Positions 1 to 8,529 of a DNA stretch of 64,000 nucleotides are shown here, in pieces. Below the pieces are notes generated by a model that saw only the letters and a list, made by a program, of their open reading frames with translations, was not told where the DNA came from and did not search any database. Origin of the DNA: Parasulfuritortus sp037439465 (GTDB taxonomy: Bacteria; Pseudomonadota; Gammaproteobacteria; Burkholderiales; Thiobacillaceae). The stretch lies in assembly GCA_037439465.1 (NCBI GenBank), contig JBBIVX010000015.1, positions 1-64,000 on the forward strand, given 5' to 3'. The translations under genes were made by a program, and so were the position numbers. Position 1 is the first letter of the stretch, and each line of letters begins with the position of its first letter.

Positions 1-49
1 CCGCCTTGTAAGCGGTAGGTCGTCTGTTCGAGTCAGACTGTCGGCACCA
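1..49 (+). tRNA. tRNA-Thr (TGT), 3' part, cut by window start
   Basis: Only the 3' two thirds are inside the window. The anticodon loop reads CTTGTAA, which places TGT at positions 34-36 of the tRNA and so decodes threonine ACA. A perfect five-pair T stem follows (22-26 with 34-38, loop TTCGAGT). The 3' acceptor strand TGTCGGC lies at 39-45, then discriminator A46 and an encoded CCA at 47-49. The acceptor sequence matches the GCCGAC/GTCGGC ends familiar from proteobacterial tRNA-Thr. The D arm and 5' acceptor strand lie outside the window. Confidence 0.93.
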
Positions 50-79
50 CCTTCCCTTTGTCGCCTGCGCACTGGACTC

Positions 80-325
80 TCAGGATGGGGGCGACGTGGC
101 GTCGCTTTCCAGCAGGATTTGATCGAACAGTGCCCAGGAGGCCAGGGCGTCTTCTTCAGGCATCGTCTCTACCGCGAAGCCTACGTGCACCATGACGAAA
201 TCGCCCACTTGCGGCATTTCATCCTGCAGCATCAACAGCGAGACCTCGCGCCAGATGCCCTTGGCCTGGCAGCGGGCGGAGTAGCCGTCGATGGCTTCGA
301 TACGCATAGGAATGGCGAGACACAT
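80..325 (-). CDS. hypC: [NiFe]-hydrogenase assembly chaperone HypC/HybG family
   Basis: This 81-residue protein begins MCLAIPMRI, the signature N terminus of HypC/HupF/HybG chaperones. Cys2 is exposed after Met removal; in the family it binds the HypD-bound Fe(CN)2CO unit and then the large-subunit precursor. I chose the start at 325 because the conserved protein begins there; an in-frame upstream Met at 346 would bury Cys2. It lies 63 bases downstream of the GGDEF/EAL regulator on the same strand, and its presumed client, the large subunit, is encoded at 8985-10772. No hypA, B, D, E or F is present in the window, so this may be a dedicated second HypC copy. Confidence 0.95.
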   Translation of the reverse strand: MCLAIPMRIEAIDGYSARCQAKGIWREVSLLMLQDEMPQVGDFVMVHVGFAVETMPEEDALASWALFDQILLESDATSPPS

Positions 326-388
326 GGACGCAGTATAGGCGATCACGCGCCCGCCCGTGTCGCCCGCGTGGGCGAGGCCCGGTGAGAC

Positions 389-2557
389 TCAAGCCGCGAG
401 CAGGCGGGTGGCCTCGCTGGCGGGGAGCGGCTGGCTGAACAGAAAACCCTGCATTTCGTCGCAACCGAGGTCCTGCAACGCCTGCCGCTGGAAATCGGTT
501 TCGACCCCTTCGGCCAATAATTTCAGATCGAAGCCTTCGGCGATGCCGACGATGGCATTGACGATAGGCGAGCTGCGGTGTCCTTCGTCCAGGTCGCGGA
601 CGAAGGATTGGTCGAGCTTGATGCTGCTGATGGGAAAGCGGCGCAGGTAGTTGAGCGATGAATAGCCGGTGCCGAAATCGTCGATGGAGATATGCACGCC
701 GCGGTCGCGCAGACTGCGCATCTTGTCGATGACCGAAGCGACGTCCTGCAGCAGCAGGTTTTCGGTGATCTCGATTTCCAGGGCGTTGGCGGGGAGATGG
801 TTTTTCTCGACGTGGGTGGTAATACGTTCGACCACATCGTCGCGGGTGAACTCCTGCGGCGAGACATTGACCGCCATGCGCAAATCAGGATGGCCGGCGG
901 CACGCCAGCGTGCCAGTTGGGCGCAGGCCTCGGCCAGCACGGCATCGGTGATGGATTGGATGAGGCCGATTTCCTCCGCCAGATCGATGAAGCCGTTGGG
1001 ATTGAGCAGCCCATGTTCGGGGTGATGCCAGCGCACCAACGCTTCCATGCCGACGATACGCCGGCGCATGACGCTGTATTGCGGTTGGAAATAGATTTCG
1101 AACTCAGCGCGCTGCACCGCCAGGCGCAGGTCGTTCTCGAGGCTGAGGCGTTCGTGATAGCTGGCATTCATGGCGAGGTCGAAAAACTGATAGGCGTTCT
1201 TGCCCGACGCCTTGACCTTGTACATCGCGATATCCGCGTTCTTCAGCAACGTCTCGGCATTGTCGCCGTCGCGCGGGAAGACGGCGATGCCGACGCTGGC
1301 GGTGGCGCGGAAGTCCTGGTTGGCAACATGGAACGGCGCTTTCAGTTCCTCGACGATCTTCTCGGCGATCAGCGCCGCATCGCTGGCCTGAACCAGATCG
1401 GGCAGCAGGATGGTGAATTCGTCGCCGCCCTGCCGCGCCAGGGTATCGCCCGCGCGGGCGCAGCGGCGCAGCGCCTGCGCCACGCTCTTGAGCAGTTCGT
1501 CGCCCTCGGCATGGCCGTAGGTGTCGTTGACCAGCTTGAAGCGATCGAGGTCGATGAACATGACGCCGACCATCCTGCCCTGACGCCGTGCCTGGGTGAT
1601 GGCCAGTTCGAGCCTGTCCTTGAACAAGCGCCGGTTCGGCAGCTGCGTCAGGTGGTCATGGAAGGCCTGGAAGCTGATGGTTTCCTCGGCCAGCTTGCGC
1701 TCGGTGATGTCGCGCGCCACGCCATATGTACCCATGAAACCGGCGCCTTCACCTTTTTTGCCTGCTCCATGGTGACTGTAGATGCCGACGGCACTCAACA
1801 TGGCGACCACGCAGCGACTCTGGTAATGCCGACTCTTGCTGGGGTTCTTGACCTTGAACTTGATCTCGACATTGGCGGCGGCACGGTCATCGCTGCGCCG
1901 TTCGTTGAAGATGTAGCGCACGAGTTCCCGATCCTCGTCGTAGAGTACCGTCCAATAATACTTGCCGAGTACTTCATCGCGGCTGTAACCGAGCAGCGAC
2001 TCGAAGCGGTGGTTGACGAACAGGAAGCGTCCATCTTCATCGAGGGTGTAGATGAGATCGGGTGAATTCTCGATCAGGAAGCGGTGCAGGTGCTCGGACT
2101 GCTCCAGGCGAGCCATCATCACGGAGTGACGATGTTCGAGGTGACGACGGTGCAGGGCGTTATCGACCTTGTGCCTGATCTGGTCCATGTCGCCCGGTTT
2201 GCGCGCAAATTCGACAGCGCCATAGCGCAATGCCTGGATGGCCGAGTCGATGCTTTCGTCGCCGCTGACCACGATGATACTGGTCGGTATTTGGTGGCCG
2301 CTGACCCACTTGAGGACGTCGAGGCCGGAGATGTCGGGCAGGTTGATGTCGAGCAGGGCGAGCGCGACATCATTGTTTTGCAGGGCGCCGATGGCTTCGG
2401 TGCCGGAGCCGCATTCGAGCACTACACGGTCATCGGCCTCGAGCAATCGTTTGAGGCTGGCGCGCATCCGTGGCTCGTCGTCAACGATCAGGATCCGATC
2501 GGGCTGGGGGGGCGGGAGTTGCGCCTGCCGAAAGTTGGACATCGGGAACCCACTCAT
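389..2557 (-). CDS. Response regulator with REC, PAS, GGDEF and EAL domains
   Basis: A 722-residue cytoplasmic protein predicted to make and/or break c-di-GMP under phosphorylation control. Domains in order: REC about 20-140 (acidic DD at 26-27, phospho-acceptor D70 in LLDINLPD), PAS about 150-290, GGDEF about 300-460, EAL about 470-720. The cyclase motif is an intact GGDEF, preceded at the usual five-residue distance by RAGD, an RxxD inhibitory site. The phosphodiesterase side keeps EAL (MEALVRW) and DDFGTGYSS, so both activities look possible. The ATG at 2557 overlaps the TGA of the upstream kinase (ATGA) and has GAGGAG six bases ahead. Coupled translation with a kinase gene argues for a cognate two-component pair. 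It lies between that kinase and hypC. Confidence 0.93.
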   Translation of the reverse strand: MSGFPMSNFRQAQLPPPQPDRILIVDDEPRMRASLKRLLEADDRVVLECGSGTEAIGALQNNDVALALLDINLPDISGLDVLKWVSGHQIPTSIIVVSGDESIDSAIQALRYGAVEFARKPGDMDQIRHKVDNALHRRHLEHRHSVMMARLEQSEHLHRFLIENSPDLIYTLDEDGRFLFVNHRFESLLGYSRDEVLGKYYWTVLYDEDRELVRYIFNERRSDDRAAANVEIKFKVKNPSKSRHYQSRCVVAMLSAVGIYSHHGAGKKGEGAGFMGTYGVARDITERKLAEETISFQAFHDHLTQLPNRRLFKDRLELAITQARRQGRMVGVMFIDLDRFKLVNDTYGHAEGDELLKSVAQALRRCARAGDTLARQGGDEFTILLPDLVQASDAALIAEKIVEELKAPFHVANQDFRATASVGIAVFPRDGDNAETLLKNADIAMYKVKASGKNAYQFFDLAMNASYHERLSLENDLRLAVQRAEFEIYFQPQYSVMRRRIVGMEALVRWHHPEHGLLNPNGFIDLAEEIGLIQSITDAVLAEACAQLARWRAAGHPDLRMAVNVSPQEFTRDDVVERITTHVEKNHLPANALEIEITENLLLQDVASVIDKMRSLRDRGVHISIDDFGTGYSSLNYLRRFPISSIKLDQSFVRDLDEGHRSSPIVNAIVGIAEGFDLKLLAEGVETDFQRQALQDLGCDEMQGFLFSQPLPASEATRLLAA

Positions 2558-4719
2558 TTTTCACTCCTCTCGGACTGCGGCAGCAGGATGATGAAGGTCG
2601 TGCCCTGACCTGGCCGACTCTGCGCGGTGATCTGGCCATCAAGCCCTTTGACCAGTGTCGCCACTATCGACAAGCCCATGCCGGCATGCCCGGGTCGGCG
2701 GTAGGCGTCCAACGGCTGGAAAAGATTGCGCACGACGGCGGGCGGCAGGCCGGGGCCGGTATCGGCCAGGCGGATCTCGGCATGGTCGCGTCCGCCCTGT
2801 CGGACGCCGGCGGTGGTGGAGACGACCAGACGGCCGCCGGCGGACATCGCCTCGGCGGCGTTCTTCCAGAGATTGAGCACGATCTGCTTGATTTGGTCGC
2901 GACTGCCGGGAACGGCGCCCAGGGTCTCGTCGAGAATCAGATCGAGGGCGATGCCATGGCTGGTGAACAGTGATTCGCGATAAAGCGCTGCCATGCCCTC
3001 GATGACCGCGTTGACATCCACCCGATCCGATGTCGGCACCTTAACCGACATGCCGCTCAGGCGGTGAATGATCAGCCCGACCCGATCGATTTCCTCCTTG
3101 AGGATGTCGAGTTCGTGGCGCACGCCACTTTCATCGGGCAGCCGATCGGAGACGATCTTCAGATAGTTGGTGATGATAGACAAAGGATTGCCTGCCTCGT
3201 GCGCGACTTGTCGCGCCTGCTGCTCGAAGCGAGCGGTGAGATCGGTGACGATTTGCTGCTCACGCGCCCTTATGGCCCACCATTTTTCCAGGCTCATGGC
3301 CGCCAGTTTGGCCAGACGCTGCATCCAGTCGAGGTGACTGAGCTGCTGCCGGAACTGCGTTTCGCTGAGGCCATAGGCCATGACCCCGAGCGTACGCACG
3401 TTGCCGCGCATGGGCAGGTAGAGGACCCCCTCGCTGCCGAGGGCGCGGCCGATCTGCACATCGACCAGCGAGGCGGACGTCGCCGCATCCAGGTCGAAGA
3501 CAGAACGCGGTTGTTCGCCCAAGGCTGCTGTCGCGGCCAGGCTTTTCCCCGATTCCAGCGGGACATTGAGTCGCTGCAACAAGCTCGGCCGGCCGTCGCT
3601 GTCGGCGCCGAAAAGTGCCGGTTTGTCCTCACGCAACAACAGGAAGGCGGGACGGCCGAGACCGAACAGTAGCCGCGCCGACTCCTGGATGGCTTGCAGT
3701 AGCGTAGCCTCGCTGTCGATGCTGAACAGGTCGCGCTGCAGCGGCGCCATCATCGCCATGTCGCACACCGCCACTTCGATCTCATCCCAGGCGGCACGAT
3801 GCTCGTGCGGCCGCATGCCCTCGAACGGAGCTTGAGATGAACGGGGCAGGGTCGTCATTGGGGCCGTGGCATTGGCGCCCAGGGCCGACGCCAGTTGTTC
3901 GACCTCGGCGACGGCCTGGCGCTGGAGCGGGGCCAGACTGTCGGCGGGCAGGCCCAGCATGGTCTCGATGGCGGCGGCCTCGAAGGGTTTGCCGCCATCA
4001 TCCGCCGCCACCGTCCAGGCGCTGGCCGCATGGGCCGCCCAGACGATCTGGCTCAACGGGTCGGCGGAGTGGATTTCATCGGGCCGGCGGTGATGGAACA
4101 GCACGGCATCGGCCATGAAGGAGGGAAGTTGCCACTGGTCGATCAGTGCCGCCCCCACGGCGGTATGGTCGGTATTGAGTTCCGGCCGTTCCAGCGCCAG
4201 CAATGCCGCCTCGTCGCGGCTCCAGGCCAGCAGAGTGGCGTAGCGGCTTCTGAGGCCGCCGAGCAGCAGGAGTTGTCCCAGGTCGTGCAGCAGGCCAGCC
4301 AGATAGGCCTCTTCGCTATCGTCGCGGTCGAGACGGACGGCGATGGCGCGCGCGATCGCGGCCACCTGCAGCGAGTGGCGCCAGAAGCCGGTCAGATCGT
4401 AATTCTGGTCATCGACGGCGCGGGCGAAGGCGCTGCGGATGGTCAGGCTGGCGGCCAGAATGCGGATGCGTTGCCGGCCCAGTGTCTCCAGGCAGCGCTC
4501 CAGGCTCTCGAATCCCCGCTCATGCCAGGATCCCGTCGTATAGGTGGTAGTCAGAAGTTGGGCACACAGGGCGGGATCCTGCCCGGCCAACTTGGCCAGG
4601 TCCGCCATCGTTGCGCGGTCATCTTCGCTCAGGCGCAAAAAACGCAGCAGCACCTGCGGCATCGATGGCAGTTGGATGGACTCGATGGCGCCCAAGATGG
4701 GCCCCGGAACCGGCTGCAA
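2554..4719 (-). CDS. HDOD-domain sensor histidine kinase, soluble
   Basis: A 721-residue protein with an N-terminal HDOD domain (about 10-205), a GAF-like middle region (about 330-480) and a C-terminal kinase. The presumed phospho-acceptor is H507 in QVAHEAGNPLSI, unusual for lacking the E-x-R of classical H boxes. The ATP-binding domain shows an N box (LNLWKNAAEAM), a G1 box (DTGPGLPP) and a G2 box (GHAGMGLSIV). No membrane segment is seen, so the signal is probably intracellular. The start is TTG at 4719, behind a G-rich stretch; internal Met codons would cut into the HDOD domain. It is divergent from the hydrogenase operon and overlaps the GGDEF/EAL response regulator by four bases. The ligand is unknown. 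Confidence 0.9.
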   Translation of the reverse strand: MQPVPGPILGAIESIQLPSMPQVLLRFLRLSEDDRATMADLAKLAGQDPALCAQLLTTTYTTGSWHERGFESLERCLETLGRQRIRILAASLTIRSAFARAVDDQNYDLTGFWRHSLQVAAIARAIAVRLDRDDSEEAYLAGLLHDLGQLLLLGGLRSRYATLLAWSRDEAALLALERPELNTDHTAVGAALIDQWQLPSFMADAVLFHHRRPDEIHSADPLSQIVWAAHAASAWTVAADDGGKPFEAAAIETMLGLPADSLAPLQRQAVAEVEQLASALGANATAPMTTLPRSSQAPFEGMRPHEHRAAWDEIEVAVCDMAMMAPLQRDLFSIDSEATLLQAIQESARLLFGLGRPAFLLLREDKPALFGADSDGRPSLLQRLNVPLESGKSLAATAALGEQPRSVFDLDAATSASLVDVQIGRALGSEGVLYLPMRGNVRTLGVMAYGLSETQFRQQLSHLDWMQRLAKLAAMSLEKWWAIRAREQQIVTDLTARFEQQARQVAHEAGNPLSIITNYLKIVSDRLPDESGVRHELDILKEEIDRVGLIIHRLSGMSVKVPTSDRVDVNAVIEGMAALYRESLFTSHGIALDLILDETLGAVPGSRDQIKQIVLNLWKNAAEAMSAGGRLVVSTTAGVRQGGRDHAEIRLADTGPGLPPAVVRNLFQPLDAYRRPGHAGMGLSIVATLVKGLDGQITAQSRPGQGTTFIILLPQSERSEK

Positions 4720-4808
4720 GTGCGCCCCCGTTTAACTAAACCCGCATAAAGATGATCAGGCCAATACGCGCCAACGAAACCGCCACGATTCCATTGACCC
4801 CAAACCGC

Positions 4809-4837
4809 AACCCGTATCAGTCATCCCCAAACGGGTT
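4809..4837. promoter_or_regulatory. Perfect 7-bp inverted repeat in divergent promoter region
   Basis: AACCCGT at 4809-4815 and ACGGGTT at 4831-4837 are exact reverse complements separated by 15 bases. They sit in the 249-base gap between the divergent kinase (start 4719) and hydrogenase protease (start 4969) genes. Geometry and position fit a dimeric regulator site, but a 7-bp repeat can occur by chance. Nothing else clear was seen in this gap. Confidence 0.35.
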
Positions 4838-4968
4838 ACAGGCTCCCCTATATCGGCTGTTTGTCATTTTCGCACAGGGTGGCGATGCGAAAAAGAAATG
4901 CTTGCAATTTACGCGGCTATCTTTTCTGCATAGTTGAATATTCGCGGAAGGCTGCTAGCTTACAAGAT

Positions 4969-5448
4969 ATGAAGGTCCTGATTATCGGAGTGGGTAATAT
5001 CCTGTTATCCGACGATGGGGCCGGGGTCCATGTTGTCCGCGCTTTGCACGACAGCACTTTCCCGGATGACATCGAGGTCGAACTCATCGATGGCGGCACC
5101 ATGAGTTTCACCCTGGCTGATCCGATCGAAGGGGCCGAAGCTTTGGTCGTGGTGGACGCGGCCCAACTGCAGGCGGCGGCAGGGATGGTACGGGTTTTTG
5201 AGGGTGAGGCGATGGATGGCTTTTTGCTGCGAAACCATAAGTCCAGCGCGCATGAAGTCGGCCTTGCCGATCTGATGACCATCGCCAAGCTAAGCGACCG
5301 CTGGCCGCGGCGGCGGGCGCTGGTCGCCATCCAGCCGCAAAGCCTGGGCTGGGGCGAGCGGCCGACCCCGGCGGTGGCGGCGGCGCTGACGGTAGCCTGT
5401 GCCCGCATTGTCGGCCTGATCGAAGCCTGGCATCAAGAGGCGATCTGA
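4969..5448 (+). CDS. hynD: [NiFe]-hydrogenase maturation endopeptidase (HyaD/HybD, M52 family)
   Basis: A 159-residue protein beginning MKVLIIGVGNILLSDDGAG, the typical M52 opening. The Asp of SDDGAG, a later Asp in VVVDAAQL and a His in KSSAHEVGL are the residues that bind nickel in the family. These enzymes remove the C-terminal peptide of the large subunit once nickel is inserted; the HynL gene in this cluster has such a tail. The Met at 4969 was chosen because a longer in-frame version adds unconserved sequence. It is first in the hydrogenase operon, 52 bases before the small subunit. The symbol follows the Isp-type (hyn) naming and is by context. Confidence 0.93.
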   Translation: MKVLIIGVGNILLSDDGAGVHVVRALHDSTFPDDIEVELIDGGTMSFTLADPIEGAEALVVVDAAQLQAAAGMVRVFEGEAMDGFLLRNHKSSAHEVGLADLMTIAKLSDRWPRRRALVAIQPQSLGWGERPTPAVAAALTVACARIVGLIEAWHQEAI

Positions 5449-5500
5449 AATCTCTGTGGTGGCAGTCGCCAATCGCGGCCTTTTTTGCAATGGAGGCAGC

Positions 5501-6589
5501 ATGCGTGAGAAATCCGGTTCATTGATGGGGCACCTGGCGAGGCAAGGCGTGAGCCGCCGTGCCTTCCTTAGATATTGCGCCAGCCTGGCCACCCTGCTCG
5601 CCTTGCCGCCCGGCAGCGGGCGGGCACTGGCTGCCGCGCTGGCGACGGCGGCGCGGCCGTCGGTGATCTGGCTGCCGTTCCAGGAATGCACGGGCTGCAC
5701 CGAGTCGATTACCCGTTCACACTCGCCTACCCTGGAGGGGCTGATCTTCGACGCCATCTCGCTTGATTACTCGGAAACCCTGATGGCCGCCGCCGGCCAT
5801 CAGGCGGAGGAGGCGCTGCACAATGCCATGCGGGCGGGGGGGTATCTGCTGATCGTCGATGGTGCGGTGCCGCTTGGTCGTGATGGCGCCTATTCCTGCA
5901 TCGCCGGCCGCAGCAACCTGGATCTGCTCAAGGAGGCGGCCGCCGGCGCGGGAGCCATCGTGGCCATGGGTTCCTGCGCCGCCTTTGGCGGCTTGCCGCA
6001 TGCCCGTCCGAATCCGACCGGCGCCGTTTCCATTTCGGAAGTGGTCAAGGACAAACCCATCGTCAACATCCCCGGCTGTCCGCCCATCCCGGTGGTGATG
6101 ACGGGCGTGCTGGCGCATTACCTGACTTTCGGCACCCTGCCCGAATTGGACAAGCTCGGCCGGCCGCGGGTGTTCTACGGCGAGACCATCCATGACCGTT
6201 GCTACCGCCGCCCGTTCTATGACCAGGGCAAATTCGCCAAGAGTTTCGACGATGAGGGCGCCCGCAACGGCTGGTGTCTGTTCGAGCTGGGCTGCAAGGG
6301 GCCGGTGACGCACAACGCCTGCGCCACGGCAAAGTGGAACAACGGCACCTCCTGGCCGGTGGAGTCGGGGCATGGCTGCCTGGGCTGTTCCGAGCCCGAT
6401 TTCTGGGACGGCGGTGGGTTCTACAAGGCGCTGTCGATGCCGGCCGACCCGCTCAAGGTGGCGGGAAAGGCGGCAGTAGCCGGCGCCGCCGTCGGCGTGG
6501 CGGTGAGTTTCGTCAACCGTGTCAAGAAGAACGCCGCCAAGTCCTCCCACGAGACGGCCACACTGGCCGATCTGGAGAAGTCATCGTGA
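5501..6589 (+). CDS. hynS: [NiFe]-hydrogenase small subunit, Tat-exported (group 1e-like)
   Basis: A 362-residue iron-sulphur subunit. The Tat motif SRRAFLR (18-24) precedes a hydrophobic stretch and an Ala-rich cleavage region. The proximal-cluster motif is ECTGCTE (C63, C66) with GSCAAFGG and GCPPIP. Distal ligands appear in HDRCYR, GWCLFELGC, and medial ones in HNACA and GCLGC. The proximal site has Gly, not Cys, between C63 and C66, so the extra cysteines of oxygen-tolerant enzymes are absent. A C-terminal hydrophobic helix (about 325-347) probably anchors it on the periplasmic face. The start has TGGAGG eight bases upstream; an upstream in-frame Met lacks one. It overlaps isp1 by four bases (GTGA). 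Confidence 0.96.
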   Translation: MREKSGSLMGHLARQGVSRRAFLRYCASLATLLALPPGSGRALAAALATAARPSVIWLPFQECTGCTESITRSHSPTLEGLIFDAISLDYSETLMAAAGHQAEEALHNAMRAGGYLLIVDGAVPLGRDGAYSCIAGRSNLDLLKEAAAGAGAIVAMGSCAAFGGLPHARPNPTGAVSISEVVKDKPIVNIPGCPPIPVVMTGVLAHYLTFGTLPELDKLGRPRVFYGETIHDRCYRRPFYDQGKFAKSFDDEGARNGWCLFELGCKGPVTHNACATAKWNNGTSWPVESGHGCLGCSEPDFWDGGGFYKALSMPADPLKVAGKAAVAGAAVGVAVSFVNRVKKNAAKSSHETATLADLEKSS

Positions 6590-7245
6590 CTGACATCCAA
6601 TTGTTGACCTGGGCGCGCGGCCAGGGCCTCGACCTGGCCGTGGCCGCGTTCCTGTTTGCTGTGTTCTGGCGCCTGATCGAGATCTACAGCCTGGGCCGCA
6701 AACAGGATCTGGCCGCGCCCCGCCTGGTGGCGGGCGCTTCCGGCTGGCATACCGTATTGCGGCGTTCGCTCCCGCCCGCCGGCATGCTCAAGCGGTCGCC
6801 CGTCAGCTATTTCGGCGGCTATCTTTTCCACCTCGGCCTGGCGATGGTGGTACTGCTGTTCGCGCCGCACATCAAGCTGATCGAGAGTCTGACCGGGGTG
6901 TCCTGGCCGGGGTTGCCTTCCCAGTTCATCGATCTGGCGACGGTGGTGACCCTGGCGGCGCTGGTGGTGGTGCTGGTGGATCGGATGACCAAGCCGGTGA
7001 AGCGCTATCTCAGCACCTCCGGTGACTGGCTTGCCTGGCTGGTGACCTTCCTGCCGGTGCTGACCGGCTGGCTGGCGGTTCGACATCTGTTGTTGCCGTA
7101 TCCCACCATGCTGACGGTGCACATCCTGTCGGCAGAACTTCTGCTCGTCATGCTGCCCTTCACCAAACTGTTCCATGCTTTCACGACCTTTGGCTCGCGC
7201 TGGTACAACGGCACGGTAAACGGGCATAAGGGGGTGGCGATATGA
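6586..7245 (+). CDS. isp1: Isp1: membrane cytochrome b subunit of hydrogenase (NarI/HdrE-like)
   Basis: A 219-residue integral membrane protein with about five hydrophobic segments and His residues inside them (for example YLFHLGLAM, TVHILSAEL, KLFHAF) suited to bind b-type haems. It resembles the NarI gamma-subunit / HdrE family that pairs with an HdrD-like protein. In Isp-type hydrogenases it connects the periplasmic dimer to the quinone pool or to the cytoplasmic Isp2. The start is GTG at 6586, overlapping the hynS stop and preceded by GGAG. It overlaps isp2 by four bases (ATGA). The gene order S-isp1-isp2-L identifies the hydrogenase type. Confidence 0.92.
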   Translation: MTDIQLLTWARGQGLDLAVAAFLFAVFWRLIEIYSLGRKQDLAAPRLVAGASGWHTVLRRSLPPAGMLKRSPVSYFGGYLFHLGLAMVVLLFAPHIKLIESLTGVSWPGLPSQFIDLATVVTLAALVVVLVDRMTKPVKRYLSTSGDWLAWLVTFLPVLTGWLAVRHLLLPYPTMLTVHILSAELLLVMLPFTKLFHAFTTFGSRWYNGTVNGHKGVAI

Positions 7246-8525
7246 ATGCTTCTCTCGACAAGGGCGTGCGTGTCCTCAAGGAAATGATCGATGCCCCCAT
7301 CGCCAGCTATTTCGCCAGTTGCGTGCACTGTGGCCTGTGCGCAGAGGCTTGCCTGTTCTACACCGAAACCGGCGATCCCAAATACACGCCCATCCACAAA
7401 CTCGCGCCCATGCGCCGCCTGTACGAGCAGGAATACACCCTGCTCGGCCGGCTGAAGAAGTGGCTGGGGATATCCCCCCCGGTGACTGACAGTGAACTCG
7501 GAGCATGGCAGGAACTGGTCTACAACAGCTGCACTTTGTGCGGGCGTTGTTCGGCGGTCTGCCCGGTGGGTAACGACATCGTCTATATGGTGCGCAAGTT
7601 CCGCGAAGGCATGGCCGTAGCCGGTCACGCCCCGGCCGGGGTGATCGAGGCCACCCGCCGCACCATTGACCTGGGCAGCCCGATGGGAGTGAAGCTGCAT
7701 GCGGTCAAGGCGCAAATGAAGCATGTCGAGGAGGAAACCGGCATTGCCGTGCCACTGGACGTGGAGGGAGCCGAGTACATGGTGCAGCTTTCTTCCATGG
7801 AGATCATCAATTTCCCCGAATATCTCTCCGCCGTCGCCCGCATCATGCAGCAGGCGGGCAAGACCTGGACGCTTTGCTCGACCGGTTTCGAGGCCACAAA
7901 CGCCGGCATCCAGATCGGCGTGTCCGACCTGGCCAGAACCATCGTCATGCGCATCGTCGAGGGCGCCGAGCGGCTTAAGGTAAAAACCGTCATCAGCCCG
8001 GAATGCGGCCATGCCTACACGGCCATCCGCTGGGAAGGGCCCAACCTGATCGGCCGGCCGTTCACCTTCAGGGTGCAGCACATCGTCGAGGTGCTGGACG
8101 AATTCCGTGCCCAGGGACTGCTCAAGACCCAGGGCATGGAAACGGACCGGCTCACCTTCCACGACCCCTGCCAACTGGCGCGACGCGGCGGCGTCATCGA
8201 GCCGCAACGCAACCTGATGCGTATGGTGGCGAAGCACTTCGTCGAGCTGCCCGAGGCCGGCTTGATGAACTGGTGTTGCGGCGGCGGCGGCGGGGTCTCC
8301 GCCAACGAGGAGGCGGACGCCTTGCGCCTGACGGCCTTCAAGCGCAAGCAGTCGCAGCTCGAAGCGGTTCATCCCGACCGGCTGGTGACCGCCTGCGCCG
8401 TCTGCCGCACAACCATCGAGGAAGGGCTGGAGCATTATCAAATGAAGCTGCCGGTGATCGGCCTGACCGAGTTGATCGCGGCGCACCTGACCGCGCCCGC
8501 CGCCGGTGGGCCAGAAGGAGGCTGA
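7242..8525 (+). CDS. isp2: Isp2: HdrD/DsrK-like iron-sulphur subunit
   Basis: A 427-residue cytoplasmic protein. Two classical 4Fe-4S motifs occur at C27-C30-C33-C37 (CVHCGLCAEAC) and C97-C100-C103-C107 (CTLCGRCSAVCP). CCG-type domains follow; the second is complete, with HDPC, then a CC pair in NWCCGGGGG, then CAVC. The first CCG domain is degenerate, keeping only scattered Cys (for example SPECGH). Heterodisulphide reductase HdrD and DsrK have this architecture; the second CCG domain carries the noncubane cluster there. With Isp1 it probably moves electrons between the periplasmic hydrogenase and a cytoplasmic or quinone partner. The physiological partner is not encoded here. Confidence 0.92.
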   Translation: MNASLDKGVRVLKEMIDAPIASYFASCVHCGLCAEACLFYTETGDPKYTPIHKLAPMRRLYEQEYTLLGRLKKWLGISPPVTDSELGAWQELVYNSCTLCGRCSAVCPVGNDIVYMVRKFREGMAVAGHAPAGVIEATRRTIDLGSPMGVKLHAVKAQMKHVEEETGIAVPLDVEGAEYMVQLSSMEIINFPEYLSAVARIMQQAGKTWTLCSTGFEATNAGIQIGVSDLARTIVMRIVEGAERLKVKTVISPECGHAYTAIRWEGPNLIGRPFTFRVQHIVEVLDEFRAQGLLKTQGMETDRLTFHDPCQLARRGGVIEPQRNLMRMVAKHFVELPEAGLMNWCCGGGGGVSANEEADALRLTAFKRKQSQLEAVHPDRLVTACAVCRTTIEEGLEHYQMKLPVIGLTELIAAHLTAPAAGGPEGG

Positions 8526-8529
8526 GGCC

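Noticed and set aside
692..2065. Long plus-strand frame (457 codons) opposite the GGDEF/EAL regulator
   Set aside because: The minus-strand frame has complete recognisable domains; the antisense frame gives low-complexity His/Gln/Gly-rich text typical of GC-rich shadow frames.
4880..4968. Possible sigma-54 promoter before the hydrogenase operon
   Set aside because: A TTGCA occurs, but no GG dinucleotide is found at the required distance upstream.
5501..6589. Oxygen-tolerant hydrogenase
   Set aside because: The proximal-cluster motif is CTGC, without the extra cysteines (CTCC and the later GSCASWGC) of oxygen-tolerant enzymes.
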